The notes: generated by a model from the sequence alone, not told the origin. Positions 47,539 to 56,531 are shown, counted from the first letter of the stretch. The stretch is 64,000 bases of DNA from an uncultured Gammaproteobacteria bacterium (GCA_947259175.1 CAMYKW010000005.1:53147-117146), one strand, 5' to 3'. Numbers and translations are program-made.

Positions 47539-48470
47539 ATGAAAGGAATCATGACTTACGCGGTCGTGATTCCCGCGATTACGTTTGTGTTGCTCGAAAT
47601 TACGCTGCGTGCGTACGCCGCGGTGAGTCCCGGCTTCGTGTTTCCGGACAACCGGGAGAATCAATGGCGCGGGAAGCCACACTCTTATCATTATGATTTT
47701 CAGATAAACTCCCAGGGTTTCAATGATGTCGAGTACCCCTACGAAAAACCCGATGGCACGTATCGTGTTGTCGCGTTGGGGGATTCTTTTCTGTATGGCG
47801 TTGTGCCGTATCAGAACAACTTTCTCACTCTTTTGGAAAAGCAAATCAACGGGCGCGAGACGAGGGTCCAGGTGATCAACATGGGCATACCGGATACCGC
47901 GCCTCGCCAATATCATGCGTTACTCGTTAATGAGGGACTCGCCTATGATCCGGATCTGATCATGGTACACATTTTTATCGGCAATGATTTCCAGATCCCC
48001 GAAAAAAATCGTTCCTATGCGCTCTATGGGTTGAAATTCCTGCTGCGCCTTATACCTGAATATTCCGGAGTGGTGGTGAATAAAAACAGCACCTACGACG
48101 ACACATCCGCCACCTTGCGCGAGGAACGGTACCTCGCGGTGCAACGTGAGAAAGTCGGAATCCTGGATCCGGACAATCGAGACTTTCCCGAGCGTATCGA
48201 GCGCGGCATGACGTACGTGGAAAAAATCGCCGAATTGGCCCGGACATCCAGCAGCCGAACCGGATGATCTCGGATCAATTGGCGCGTTCCGGAATACCGG
48301 TGTTGGATCTGCTCTTGCCGATGCGTGCCGTTAACGGCGAACGCTTGTACAAATTGCAGGACACCCACTGGAATATCCGCGGTAACCAGGTGGCCGCCGG
48401 GATTATCGCCGCGGAGCTGCACAATCGCGCTCTCCTGGCGGCCGGTAAACAAGGACTCGGAAAAAACTGA
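47539..48470 (+). pseudogene. SGNH/GDSL hydrolase broken by a frameshift with probable internal deletion
   Basis: Frame 1 (47539-48267) has an N-terminal membrane segment (about 5-20), block I GDSFLYGVV, block II NMGIPDTAPRQY and block III IFIGND, then ends at TGA 48265. The next frame (about 48243-48470) carries on with QQPNRMISDQLARSGIPVLDLL and the block V DTHWNIRGN. All four catalytic blocks exist but in two frames. The join skips the strand normally found between IAELAR and the PN motif in the family, so a deletion plus frameshift is inferred. A sequencing error could explain the frameshift but not the shortening. Confidence 0.7.
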
Positions 48471-48738
48471 AACGCCGAGTTCAGCGAAGCGCCGTCCCGC
48501 ATCGCGAGACTTTCGTCTACACGGGACGCACGTCCGCCGAATACCCGTCAGCCGAAGTGCATGCGCGCTTTTGCTTAATCATGGGCACACCGGGATACGA
48601 AGTATGATGATCTACGGTCCGGCGAATGCTCGGCGGGTGTGAACCTGAAGCAGAAGATGCGGCATTGAAACACCCGACCCCTCGTTTATGGGCTGGTGTA
48701 TGATATCGAAATCATTAGATTTCGATGAGGCCAAGCCG

Positions 48739-49665
48739 ATGAACAAGCACCGGAACACGTCGTTGTCGCGTCGCGAGTTCCTGCGCAGCGCGGCGGCATT
48801 GGGCGCCGCGCCGCTGCTGCCTGCCGGCGCATTCGCCCAGCCCGCTTACCCGACGCGGCCGATCCCGAAAAGCGGAGAGCGGTTGCCGGTGGTCGGACTC
48901 GGCTCCACCAAGGCGGTGATGCAACTCAAGCAACGCGGCACCGCAGGATTCAAGGCGGTGTTGCGCACCCTGCTCGACGGCGGCGGTACCGTCGTGGACA
49001 CCTGGTCACGCGACGCCGCATTGGACGAGCTCACCGGCGAAGCGCTGCAGGCCGACGGCATGGTGAACGACTTGTTCCTGGCCACCAAGGTGGATGCAAA
49101 CGGCGCCGAGGCCGGACGGGCGATGCTGGAGCGCACGCGGCGGCTGTTTGGAAAGACGTCCGATTTGATCCAGGTCATCAGCCTCAGGGACCTGGACAAT
49201 CAATGGCCGGTGCTGAAGGAGTGGCAACAGGCGGGAAAGGCGCGCTATATCGGCGCGACAGTATCCACCCAACGTCAGCACCAGGAGATGATGGAGTTCA
49301 TGCGCGCCGAGCGGCCGGACTTCATCCAGGTGAATTACTCGGTGGTGGAAACCGAGGCCGAGACGAGCGTGCTGCCGCTCGCCGCGGACTTGGGGATCGC
49401 GGTGCTGGTCAATCGACCGTTCATGAACGGCGGGTATTTTTCCCGTGTGCGCGGCGCCACGCTGCCGGAATGGGCGGCGGAGTTCGATTGCCGAAGCTGG
49501 GCGCACTTTTCTCTGAAGTACATTCTCGCCCATCCCGCGGTCACCTGCGTGCTGACCGAAACCACCAAACCCAAGCATCTGCGCGAAAACCTCGCCGCCG
49601 CCTTCGGCCGTTTCCCCGATGCGAAGACCAAGCGCAGAATGCGCGAGGAGATGCAGTTTCTGTGA
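48739..49665 (+). CDS. Tat-exported aldo/keto reductase-fold protein with altered active site
   Basis: 308 residues from ATG 48739. A twin-arginine signal (SRREFLRSAAALGAA, cleaved after AGAFA). The rest follows the AKR fold: LPVVGLGSTKAV, VVDTWSRDAALDELTGEAL, NDLFLATKVDA, LKEWQQAGKARYIGATVST, DFIQVNYSV and HFSLKYILAHPAV. The Asp and Lys of the catalytic tetrad are present, but the usual Tyr (in YGxxE after the VDT strand) and the His (usually QVHN, here QVISL) are missing, so classical NADPH-dependent reduction is doubtful. Function unknown; may have become structural or cofactor-binding. Confidence 0.8.
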   Translation: MNKHRNTSLSRREFLRSAAALGAAPLLPAGAFAQPAYPTRPIPKSGERLPVVGLGSTKAVMQLKQRGTAGFKAVLRTLLDGGGTVVDTWSRDAALDELTGEALQADGMVNDLFLATKVDANGAEAGRAMLERTRRLFGKTSDLIQVISLRDLDNQWPVLKEWQQAGKARYIGATVSTQRQHQEMMEFMRAERPDFIQVNYSVVETEAETSVLPLAADLGIAVLVNRPFMNGGYFSRVRGATLPEWAAEFDCRSWAHFSLKYILAHPAVTCVLTETTKPKHLRENLAAAFGRFPDAKTKRRMREEMQFL

Positions 49666-49670
49666 CCGGG

Positions 49671-49785
49671 GGGAGCGCGTGTCAAGCGCGATTACCCGGT
49701 TCGCGGTTGTTTATGCCGTGCTCTGTTTACAGTGCACACCGCTCGCACAGAGACTCGGACAATGTGGGAACGCTTTTTAAGCGCG
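49671..49785 (+). repeat. REP-like palindrome pair with one degenerate tandem unit
   Basis: Outer copies gggagcgcgtgtcaagcgcgat (about 49671) and gtgggaacgctttttaagcgcgaat (about 49764) flank tatgccgtgctctgtttacagtgc. Same family as 46086 and 51341. Confidence 0.7.
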
Positions 49786-49788
49786 AAT

Positions 49789-51045
49789 CTAGCGCTCCAC
49801 CGATGTTCTCTCAGCCTTGAGATTCTCACCGAGCTGCTGCAGTTTTTGTTCAACGTCCGCGAGTTGATCTGCGATGTACTGATAATAAGCGCGGCGCGCG
49901 CGTGAACGCGGATCCCCGGCTCGCACCTTGTCCCAGTCCGATGGCCGCTTGCGTAGGATCTTTTCGTAGCGGTCGCGGTAGTAGCGTAGATTTTCTTCCG
50001 TGTCCGTGTAGCGCAAGTCATCGAACATCTTGCCGATCCGCCGGCTCTTGAACCTGAATACCGGCGCCTCCAATACGAAGATCCGGTAGCGGATATCGTA
50101 AAGTACGTTATTCTGATGCACCGGAATATATTCCAGCACCGCACCATGCCGCGCCGGGAGCCATCCGTAATGCAACAGCGCCTCGCGCATATACCGGTCC
50201 TGGTAGACGCTGTCGAAATCCTCGATCTCGAAGCGGTTGCTGCGAAACGCGAGTTCGGCGAATTCATTGGCCGGCACCGCCAGATGGAACAGCTGCAGCA
50301 GTTTGATCTGATTGATCGATTTCGGTGACCAGACATTACCCGCGGCCAGAGCATTGCGCAGTGTATGCACGCAGTTGTCGCTGTATCCGCTCCAGTTATA
50401 GGTCGCCTCACCGCGTGCATATTGGTCGTTGAGGCCGTTCAGGTAATCGACAATGTCGCTCAACACCGGCTGGGTGACCGGCATGTTGGCGCAGTAAACA
50501 TTGCGGCCGAAGGTGAGGGCAAAGTCGGTGCCCAGTGTTTCCGACGCGAGAAAATATTCCAGTGCCGACTCATCGCCTTGCGGGGGTTCGTACTGGGCGT
50601 GGATGTCGATCCCCTCGAACACGTCTTGATCCGCCGCGGACTGGATCGCGGCGCGCGCCTGCTCCTTCTCCAAGAACTGGCCCGGTTTGAGGTTGCCGTA
50701 AAAGAACAACGGCTTCCCCGGCACCGCGATCCAGTTGATATTCTTGAACGTCTTGTTGACGCTGATGCCGACGCCGGTCTGCGCGGAGTCAGCATCGCAC
50801 AACTTGATGCGCGGATAAGGCGCGGAATGGTCTTTGCAGGCGCCCTTGAGATACATCACCGCATGACCGGGACTGCCACCCTCCTTGGTGAACTTGGCGC
50901 GGATCTGGCTGACCGCACACAGTTGGACATACTGCGGATACAAGGTGTCATACCCGGCGCCGGGCCGTTGCGGCGGATGGTACGTATCCTTCAGTGACGC
51001 ACATCCGGAAACCAGCACCATCAGCACCAACGCGCCAAGGCGCAA
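49789..51045 (-). CDS. large lipoprotein of unknown function
   Basis: About 418 residues if started at TTG 51045, which sits 11 nt after GGAGG and gives a short lipoprotein signal LRLGALVLMVLVSG|CASL with the lipobox Cys encoded at 51001-51003. In-frame ATGs at 51147, 51156 and 51258 would give much longer, less signal-like N-termini. The body has GGSPGHAVMYLKGAC, a NWSGYSDNCVHTLRNALAA segment with a Cys-His pair (papain-like or DUF4105-like look, unproven), and a C-terminal coiled stretch (ADQLADVEQKLQQLGENL). Probably anchored to the outer membrane. No close family recognised. Confidence 0.65.
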   Translation of the reverse strand: MRLGALVLMVLVSGCASLKDTYHPPQRPGAGYDTLYPQYVQLCAVSQIRAKFTKEGGSPGHAVMYLKGACKDHSAPYPRIKLCDADSAQTGVGISVNKTFKNINWIAVPGKPLFFYGNLKPGQFLEKEQARAAIQSAADQDVFEGIDIHAQYEPPQGDESALEYFLASETLGTDFALTFGRNVYCANMPVTQPVLSDIVDYLNGLNDQYARGEATYNWSGYSDNCVHTLRNALAAGNVWSPKSINQIKLLQLFHLAVPANEFAELAFRSNRFEIEDFDSVYQDRYMREALLHYGWLPARHGAVLEYIPVHQNNVLYDIRYRIFVLEAPVFRFKSRRIGKMFDDLRYTDTEENLRYYRDRYEKILRKRPSDWDKVRAGDPRSRARRAYYQYIADQLADVEQKLQQLGENLKAERTSVER

Positions 51046-51640
51046 TGCGCGCCCAACCTCCGTGCCCGGTACGATCAACGCAGGCCGCCCACCCCTTGGT
51101 GTGTCACATCCGTCGCGCAGGATCCTGATGTGAAATATCGATGTCATGCGTGTCATTATACGTGTTACCAGGCACTGGTTTACGGATTCCATTCGCTCAT
51201 CCACAACAACATCAGAGGCGGTAAGCGCCAAGATGCCTGAGCATTGTAAGAACAACACCGGCTATCATAAAGCAGGAATTGAATCTTGCGGCCACCCGAT
51301 AGCACAACAAATACGCACCGCCCCTTGTTCGCGGATACGTGTGCCGTGCTCCGTTTACGGTACTTGTGCCGTGCTCCGTTTACGGTACTTGTGCCGTGCT
51401 CCGTTTACGGTGCTTGTGCCGCGATCTGTTTGCGGTGCAAACCGCTTCCACAGAAACTCCGACAATGTGGGAGCGCTTTTCAAGCGCGATCAACGCGCGG
51501 CGGCTCTAGGCCGCTGCCACACACGGTGCGGCAAGTGATTTTTTGTGAGCATCCGGCCGCATCAAAACGTAGAATGTCGGCCATCGGCATAAAAATCTAC
51601 AGCAACAGCAAGCGCGCAAGCGATTAGCAGGACCCCACAG
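51046..51640. other. gene-free stretch between lipoprotein and CoA-transferase genes
   Basis: About 600 bp. Contains the possible long N-terminal coding extension of the lipoprotein (to 51258), then the REP-like array at 51341-51487, and a short leader before the CoA-transferase start. No RNA gene seen. Confidence 0.5.
51341..51487 (+). repeat. 25-bp tandem array ending in a REP-like palindrome
   Basis: Four head-to-tail units (51341, 51366, 51391, 51416) of gtgccgtgctccgtttacgg plus tactt; the first three are nearly identical and the fourth has drifted. Each unit has a ccgt...acgg mini-palindrome. About 30 bp later comes gtgggagcgcttttcaagcg (hairpin 51472-51487). Confidence 0.85.
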
Positions 51641-51641
51641 C

Positions 51642-52883
51642 ATGGAACCCAACCCGAGCACCCGCAACGACGCAACCGCCGGCGCCCTGGACGGCCTGCG
51701 GATTCTCGATCTCAGCCGCATCCTTGCCGGGCCCACCTGCACCCAGCTGCTGGGTGACCTCGGCGCCGACGTGATCAAGATCGAGCGCCCCGGCACCGGC
51801 GACGACACCCGCATTTGGGGCCCGCCGTTTGTCACCGACGCCCAGGGCCACGACACCAGTGAGAGCGCCTACTATCTGTGCGCAAACCGCAACAAGCGCT
51901 CGGTGGCCGTCGACATCGCGCGGCCCGAGGGCGTGGCGCTGGTGCGCCGGCTCGCCGCCCGATGCGATGTGCTGATCGAGAATTTCAAGCTCGGGGGGCT
52001 CGCCAAGTATGGCCTCGGCTATGACGACCTCAAAGACGAGCTCCCGGCGCTGGTGTATTGCTCGATCACCGGATTCGGCCAGACGGGACCCAACGCGCAC
52101 CGCGCCGGTTACGACATCATGGCCCAGGGCTACGGCGGCATCATGAGCATCACCGGCGAGCCGGACGGCGAACCGATGAAGGTTGCCGTGGGCATCGCCG
52201 ACGTGATGTGCGGCATGTACGCCGCGACGGCGATTCTCGCCGCGCTGCGGCATCGTGACCGCACCGGCGAAGGACAGCACATCGACATCGCGTTGGTGGA
52301 CACGCAGATGGCGTGGCTGATCAACGAAGGGACCAACTACCTCGTCTCCGGGCAAGCGCCCAAACGCCGCGGCAACCAGCATCCCAACATCGTGCCGTAC
52401 CAGGTGTTCGAAGTCGCCGACGGCCACATCATCGTTGCGGTGGGCAACGATACCCAGTTCGCCCGCTTCTGTGAGCTGATCGGCCTGCCGGAACTTGCCG
52501 CCGACGAACGTTATCGTACCAACGCCCGCCGGCTGCACCACCGCGAGGAATTGATTGCGCTGCTCACGCGGCGTTTACGACAATTGAACAAACGAATGGT
52601 GATCGACGGCATGGAAGCGCGCGGCGTGCCGGGCGGGCCGATCAATACGCTGCCGGAGGTGTTCGCCTCGGATCAGGCGCGGGCGCACCATATGAAGATC
52701 ACCCTGCCCCACCCCCTCGCCGGCAGCGGGTCGGTGGATCTCATCGGCAATCCGCTGCGGCTCTCGCGTACACCGGTAACTTATCGCCGTGCGCCGCCGG
52801 TATGCGGCGCCGACACCGCCGACACAATCCGCGAACTCCTCGGCGAAGACGCCGTGGACGAGGCGCCCACTGCAACGGAGTAG
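51642..52883 (+). CDS. CaiB/BaiF (class III) CoA-transferase
   Basis: 413 residues. Transfers CoA between carboxylic acids through a covalent Asp-linked intermediate. Signatures: ILDLSRILAGPTCTQLLGDLGADVIKIERP, NKRSVAVDI, DVLIENFKLGGL, SITGFGQTGPNAHRAGYD, and the catalytic-Asp segment VGIADVMCGMYA. Family length fits. The next gene starts 3 bp after its stop and encodes an acyl-CoA dehydrogenase, so a dicarboxylic or branched acid is likely activated and then oxidised. Substrate cannot be read. Confidence 0.92.
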   Translation: MEPNPSTRNDATAGALDGLRILDLSRILAGPTCTQLLGDLGADVIKIERPGTGDDTRIWGPPFVTDAQGHDTSESAYYLCANRNKRSVAVDIARPEGVALVRRLAARCDVLIENFKLGGLAKYGLGYDDLKDELPALVYCSITGFGQTGPNAHRAGYDIMAQGYGGIMSITGEPDGEPMKVAVGIADVMCGMYAATAILAALRHRDRTGEGQHIDIALVDTQMAWLINEGTNYLVSGQAPKRRGNQHPNIVPYQVFEVADGHIIVAVGNDTQFARFCELIGLPELAADERYRTNARRLHHREELIALLTRRLRQLNKRMVIDGMEARGVPGGPINTLPEVFASDQARAHHMKITLPHPLAGSGSVDLIGNPLRLSRTPVTYRRAPPVCGADTADTIRELLGEDAVDEAPTATE

Positions 52884-52886
52884 ACC

Positions 52887-54092
52887 ATGTTTGAATTGAC
52901 CGACGACCAAAGGCAGATCCAGGAAGCGGCGCGCGAGCTTGCCGAGACCGCCATCCGACCGCGGGCCGCGGAGGTCGACCGCAGCGAGGAATACCCTTGG
53001 GATAACGTCGAGAAACTCAAACACGCCGGTTTCCTGGGGATGACGATTCCCGAGGAGTACGGCGGGCTGGGACTGAGCTATCTCGACGCGGTGCTGGTCA
53101 TCGAGCAGATGGCCAGATGCTGCGGCGTCACCGCGCGCATCGTGGTCGAGGCGAACATGGGCGCCATCGGGGCGATCATGAAATACGGCACCGATAAGCA
53201 GAAGCACCGTGCCGCGGCGCTGGTGCTGGACGGGGACAAACCCGCGATCTGCATCACCGAACCGGGCGCCGGCAGCGCCGCCACCGAGATGACCACCACG
53301 GCGGTGAAAAAAGGCGACCGTTACGTCATCAACGGCCTGAAGCACTGGATCACCGGCGGCGGGGTGTCACGGCTGCATCTGATCTTCGCGCGGGTGATGG
53401 AAGACGGCGAACACCGGGGCATCGGCGGATTTATCGCGGTGCGCGAGGAAGACCGGGGCCTGATTATCGGCCGGCGCGAGCCGGCGATGGGCCTGCGCGG
53501 CATCCCCGAGACCGAGGTCGTGTGCCAGGACCTGGAGATCGCGGAGGACATGGCGGTGATTCCGCCCCAGGGACTGAAGCGCGGCTTCGCCGGTCTGATG
53601 AACGCGTATAACGCGCAGCGCGTCGGCGCCGCCACCGTGGCCCTGGGGATCGCCCAAGGGGCCTTTGAACTGGCGGTCGAATACGCCAGGCTGCGTGAAC
53701 AGTTCGGGCGGCCGATCGCCGAATTTCAGGGCCTGCAGTGGATGATCGCCGATATGTCCGTCGGCCTCGCTGCGGCGCAGGCGCTGGTGTACAAAGCGGC
53801 GGCGGGGTCAAGCACAGGCTTTCCCGACATGCGCGCGGCGGCGCAGGCGAAGGTGCTGGCCTCGGAGACCGCGATCAAAGTCACCAACGACGCGCTGCAA
53901 ATCCACGGCGCGAGCGGCTACTCGCGCAACCTGCCGCTGGAACGCATGGTGCGCGACGCGCGCATGTTCACCATCGGCGGCGGCACCGCCCAGATCCTGA
54001 AGACCCAGATCGCGGGATCCGTGCTGGACATGAAAACACCACAGACCCGCGACGGTTACCTCAAGCTTTCCCAGCCCGGCCGCACCGCGTAA
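52887..54092 (+). CDS. acyl-CoA dehydrogenase
   Basis: 401 residues. FAD-dependent alpha,beta-dehydrogenation of an acyl-CoA. Signatures: FLGMTIPEEYGGLGLSYLDAVLVIEQMA, CITEPGAGSAATEMTTTAV, KHWITGG, NAYNAQRVGAATVALGIAQGAFELAVEYARLREQFGRPI split over the middle domain, and the C-terminal QIHGASGYSRNLPLERMVRD. At the common catalytic-Glu site (YEGT) the motif is IGGGT, as in isovaleryl- and long-chain type enzymes that use a Glu elsewhere. Starts 3 bp after the CoA-transferase; clearly one operon. Confidence 0.92.
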   Translation: MFELTDDQRQIQEAARELAETAIRPRAAEVDRSEEYPWDNVEKLKHAGFLGMTIPEEYGGLGLSYLDAVLVIEQMARCCGVTARIVVEANMGAIGAIMKYGTDKQKHRAAALVLDGDKPAICITEPGAGSAATEMTTTAVKKGDRYVINGLKHWITGGGVSRLHLIFARVMEDGEHRGIGGFIAVREEDRGLIIGRREPAMGLRGIPETEVVCQDLEIAEDMAVIPPQGLKRGFAGLMNAYNAQRVGAATVALGIAQGAFELAVEYARLREQFGRPIAEFQGLQWMIADMSVGLAAAQALVYKAAAGSSTGFPDMRAAAQAKVLASETAIKVTNDALQIHGASGYSRNLPLERMVRDARMFTIGGGTAQILKTQIAGSVLDMKTPQTRDGYLKLSQPGRTA

Positions 54093-54102
54093 ATGCGATT
54101 AA

Positions 54103-54498
54103 TCACCGCACCTTGATGTGCCGGGCAGCGGCTTCCTTCGTCTTGGGTAGCGTAATCGTCAATACGCCGTCTTCCATGGCTGCGGCAATCGCGTTCTGAT
54201 CAATCTTGCTGGAGATCGTGAAACGGCGCGCGTAATTGCCGACATTATATTCGGCATACAAGGGCTCGAGATTGTCATACGCCGAGAAATCAACGTTTCC
54301 CGTCACCGCCAATATGTTTTTCTCTAAATTGATATCGATATTCTGCTTATCGACACCGGGCATCTCCATGGTCACCGTCAACGCGTCGGCGGTCTCGTGG
54401 ATATCGGTGAACGGCACGAAATAGCGACCGGTCTTGGTCGTTTCCTCACGTGATTCGAGTTCTTTCTTCTGTTGCACTTCTAGATCCTGGGGACTCAT
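54103..54498 (-). CDS. small heat shock protein, Hsp20 family
   Basis: 131 residues. An alpha-crystallin domain with DIHETADALTVTMEMPGVDKQNIDINLEKNILAVTG-type strands (split around residue 35-70) and a late MEDGVLTITLPK motif. Holdase chaperone. Start ATG 54498 has CGGAGG 8 bp upstream. It is the second gene after the other Hsp20, 37 bp downstream, and ends 10 bp before the convergent acyl-CoA dehydrogenase. The N-terminal MSPQDLEVQQKKELESREE segment is charged and short. Confidence 0.93.
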   Translation of the reverse strand: MSPQDLEVQQKKELESREETTKTGRYFVPFTDIHETADALTVTMEMPGVDKQNIDINLEKNILAVTGNVDFSAYDNLEPLYAEYNVGNYARRFTISSKIDQNAIAAAMEDGVLTITLPKTKEAAARHIKVR

Positions 54499-54535
54499 AA
54501 CTACCTCCGGATATTCAATGTCTTGCAGTCGTTTT

Positions 54536-54961
54536 TCAACCGATGGTTATGGAACGAGGCTTATCGCTCTCGGCCCGCGGCAGAAACACAGCCAGAATGC
54601 CGTTACGATACTCGGCTTTGACCTTGCCGGCGTCGATCTCCGCGGGCAAGGTCAACACGCGGTCAAATTCTCCCGAGGATCGCTCACGGCGATGTACGCT
54701 GACGCCGTCGCCACGGGTGATCTCCTTCTTGCCGCTAAGACGCACCTGGTTGTCCTTGACTTGAATATCGATCTTGTTTTTATCGGCGCCGGGAATTTCC
54801 GCGATCAGGACCATGTCGTCTTCCTTGCGGAACACATTGATCGGGGGAAACGCGCCGCTGCTGGCGGTGCCGGCACCGAACCAATCGCTGTGTCGAACCG
54901 AATCCAATGCGCGTTGCCAGTCCAACAGGGCATCGAAGGGGTCTGCGATTCGAAATACCAT
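54536..54961 (-). CDS. small heat shock protein, Hsp20 family
   Basis: 141 residues. Class A-like Hsp20: N-terminal VFRIADPFDALLDWQRAL, the crystallin core FRKEDDMVLIAEIPGADKNKIDIQVKDNQVRLSG in segments, and YRNGILAVFLPRAESDKPRSI with the IxI-like tail. Start ATG 54961 follows GGGAG. First gene of a two-chaperone operon driven by the sigma-32-like promoter at 55013-55040. Paired Hsp20 genes of different type often form mixed holdase systems. Confidence 0.94.
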   Translation of the reverse strand: MVFRIADPFDALLDWQRALDSVRHSDWFGAGTASSGAFPPINVFRKEDDMVLIAEIPGADKNKIDIQVKDNQVRLSGKKEITRGDGVSVHRRERSSGEFDRVLTLPAEIDAGKVKAEYRNGILAVFLPRAESDKPRSITIG

Positions 54962-55012
54962 GTCAATTCTCCCGTTTGTTGTAGGTCAGGTTGTAACAAG
55001 CCAACGCGTTGT

Positions 55013-55040
55013 ATGTAGGGGTGGAAAACCGGGTTTCAAG
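55013..55040 (-). promoter_or_regulatory. sigma-32 (RpoH) heat-shock promoter of the hsp20 pair
   Basis: Minus strand: -35 CTTGAAA (55040-55034), a 12-nt spacer and -10 CCCCTACAT (55021-55013), very close to the RpoH consensus CTTGAAA / CCCCATNT. It lies about 50 bp upstream of the first hsp20 start codon. Confidence 0.78.
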
Positions 55041-55153
55041 GCCCCCGGAGCGGCGGTTGGACAAATCCGGCGCCCGGCGGCTTAGAATAGGTTCCATGCG
55101 GCACCCTCTCCACGCGATCTCCGGTTACCAGACGTGATTGCCACCAACCGCAA

Positions 55154-55243
55154 CTACACGTGTTGGTCATCAGCGGCGGCAACACCGCTCTGTGCGCCGC
55201 GATCACCGCCCGCCGCGCGGGGGTTCAGACGGTACGCGATTGA
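55154..55243 (+). pseudogene. N-terminal remnant of a TcuA-like FAD-binding dehydrogenase
   Basis: A plus-strand frame reads LHVLVISGGNTALCAAITAR and RAGVQTV before a TGA. This matches the N-terminal FAD-binding beta-alpha-beta unit of tricarballylate/fumarate dehydrogenases (GGGNAALCAA type), here with ISGG in place of IGGG. The gene body is gone. It lies 58 bp before the AbrB-type transporter gene. Confidence 0.6.
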
Positions 55244-55301
55244 CCACCGTGTCGCTATTTACCCACGACGCTGTTAACAACATACGAGCAACCCGGCAGC
55301 C

Positions 55302-56369
55302 ATGCATGACGACGTGCGCATGACCCTGAAAACCTTGGCTCTAGGTCTTGTCGGCGGCGCCCTGTTCGCCATCCTGCATCTACCGCTGCCGTGGCTGTTG
55401 GGCGCCTTGGTGTTCAACTTGATCGGCAGTTTCTCCGGTCTGCGGCTCGGTCTGAGCTCCTACGTGCGCAGTCCAACACTCACGGTGTTGGGGGTGACCA
55501 TCGGCAGCGCCCTGACGCCGGACCTGATCGGCCGCGCCCAGGATTGGTGGTTGTCCCTCGCGGCGATGGCATTGTTCGTCGCCACCGCCGCGCCGTTGGC
55601 CATCGTCTACTGCCGCAAGGTCATGGGATTCGACATGGTGTCGGCGACTTTCGCCGGGATCCCCGGCGGGCTCAGCGAGATGATCTTCACCGGTGCCGCG
55701 CTCGGCGGCGATCCGCGGCGCATCGCACTCGCCCACGCCGCGCGTCTGGCGCTGATCCTGCTGCTGATCGCGCCGGTGATGCGGCTCGTCGCCGGCATCG
55801 ACATTGCCGGCGCGCGTCCGGGTTTCAGTACCTGGTCGCTGATGCCGCCGGTGGACGCCACAATATTGCTGGGCTGCGCGGTGCTGGGCGCGTTTGCCGC
55901 CCGGCTGCTGCGCCTGCCCAATCCATTTCTTTTCGGTCCGCTCATTTTCAGTGTGGCGGCCCACCTGTTTTCTTTGACCAGCGCGAAACCGCCGAATTGG
56001 TTGTTGGACATTGTTCAGCTGGTGGTCGGCGCTTATGTCGGCGCCCAGTTCGCCAACAGCCGGGCGGCCGACTTGCTGAGGATTCTCGCGTTGTCCTCGG
56101 TACTCACCTTATTGTTGCTCGCCTGGGCGGGATTGATTGCGTGGGCCTTGAGCTGGGCGATGGGATTCGAATTCGCCGCCGTTTTGCTGGCATTTATTCC
56201 CGGTGGCATCGCGGAGATGTCGTTGATTGCCGTCCTGCTGCACATCGATCCCATCTTCGTCGCCGCGCACCACATTTTCCGCGTGCTGCTGATCCTTTCG
56301 TTTTCCCCGGTGCTCGCAATACGCTCGCGACAACACCGGTTAAAAAGCGGACAATCTCCCGATGCCTGA
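55302..56369 (+). CDS. AbrB-family (ammonia monooxygenase-like) membrane transporter
   Basis: 355 residues with about ten hydrophobic helices. Two similar halves carry the AbrB duplication signatures: LPWLLGALVFNLIGS with TFAGIPGGLSEMIFTGAALGGDPRRIALAHAARL in segments, and NPFLFGPLIF with AFIPGGIAEMSLIAVLLHIDPIFVAAHHIFRVL in segments. The misnomer ammonia monooxygenase appears in old annotations; members are putative inner-membrane transporters, some linked to C4/C6-acid use. Start ATG 55302 or the Met six codons in. It lies between remnants of TcuA-like and isocitrate-dehydrogenase-like genes, suggesting it survived decay of a carboxylate locus. Confidence 0.85.
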   Translation: MHDDVRMTLKTLALGLVGGALFAILHLPLPWLLGALVFNLIGSFSGLRLGLSSYVRSPTLTVLGVTIGSALTPDLIGRAQDWWLSLAAMALFVATAAPLAIVYCRKVMGFDMVSATFAGIPGGLSEMIFTGAALGGDPRRIALAHAARLALILLLIAPVMRLVAGIDIAGARPGFSTWSLMPPVDATILLGCAVLGAFAARLLRLPNPFLFGPLIFSVAAHLFSLTSAKPPNWLLDIVQLVVGAYVGAQFANSRAADLLRILALSSVLTLLLLAWAGLIAWALSWAMGFEFAAVLLAFIPGGIAEMSLIAVLLHIDPIFVAAHHIFRVLLILSFSPVLAIRSRQHRLKSGQSPDA

Positions 56370-56429
56370 CGTCATGGTCAACGTGCCGCATCGCGCGGCA
56401 GGGGATTGCGCCGTCGCGCCGGCGGCGCG

Positions 56430-56531
56430 CATAAAGCCACCATCGCACACAAGGCAAACGTACTGTGGATTTCCGGTGAGCTGTTCCTGCGCTGCGTGAA
56501 AGAGGCGGCCGCCGAAGGTGTGGACGTTTAG
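56430..56531 (+). pseudogene. fragment of an isocitrate/isopropylmalate dehydrogenase-like gene
   Basis: About 33 codons read HKATIAHKANVLWISGELFL and RCVKEAAAEGVDV before TAG 56529. The HKANV..G.FL motif is conserved in NAD(P)-isocitrate, isopropylmalate and tartrate dehydrogenases. No start or further domain remains. Just after the AbrB gene, and convergent with the MFS gene. Confidence 0.55.

Noticed and set aside
51341..51440. possible CRISPR array
   Set aside because: Units are contiguous with no spacers, and no cas genes are present.
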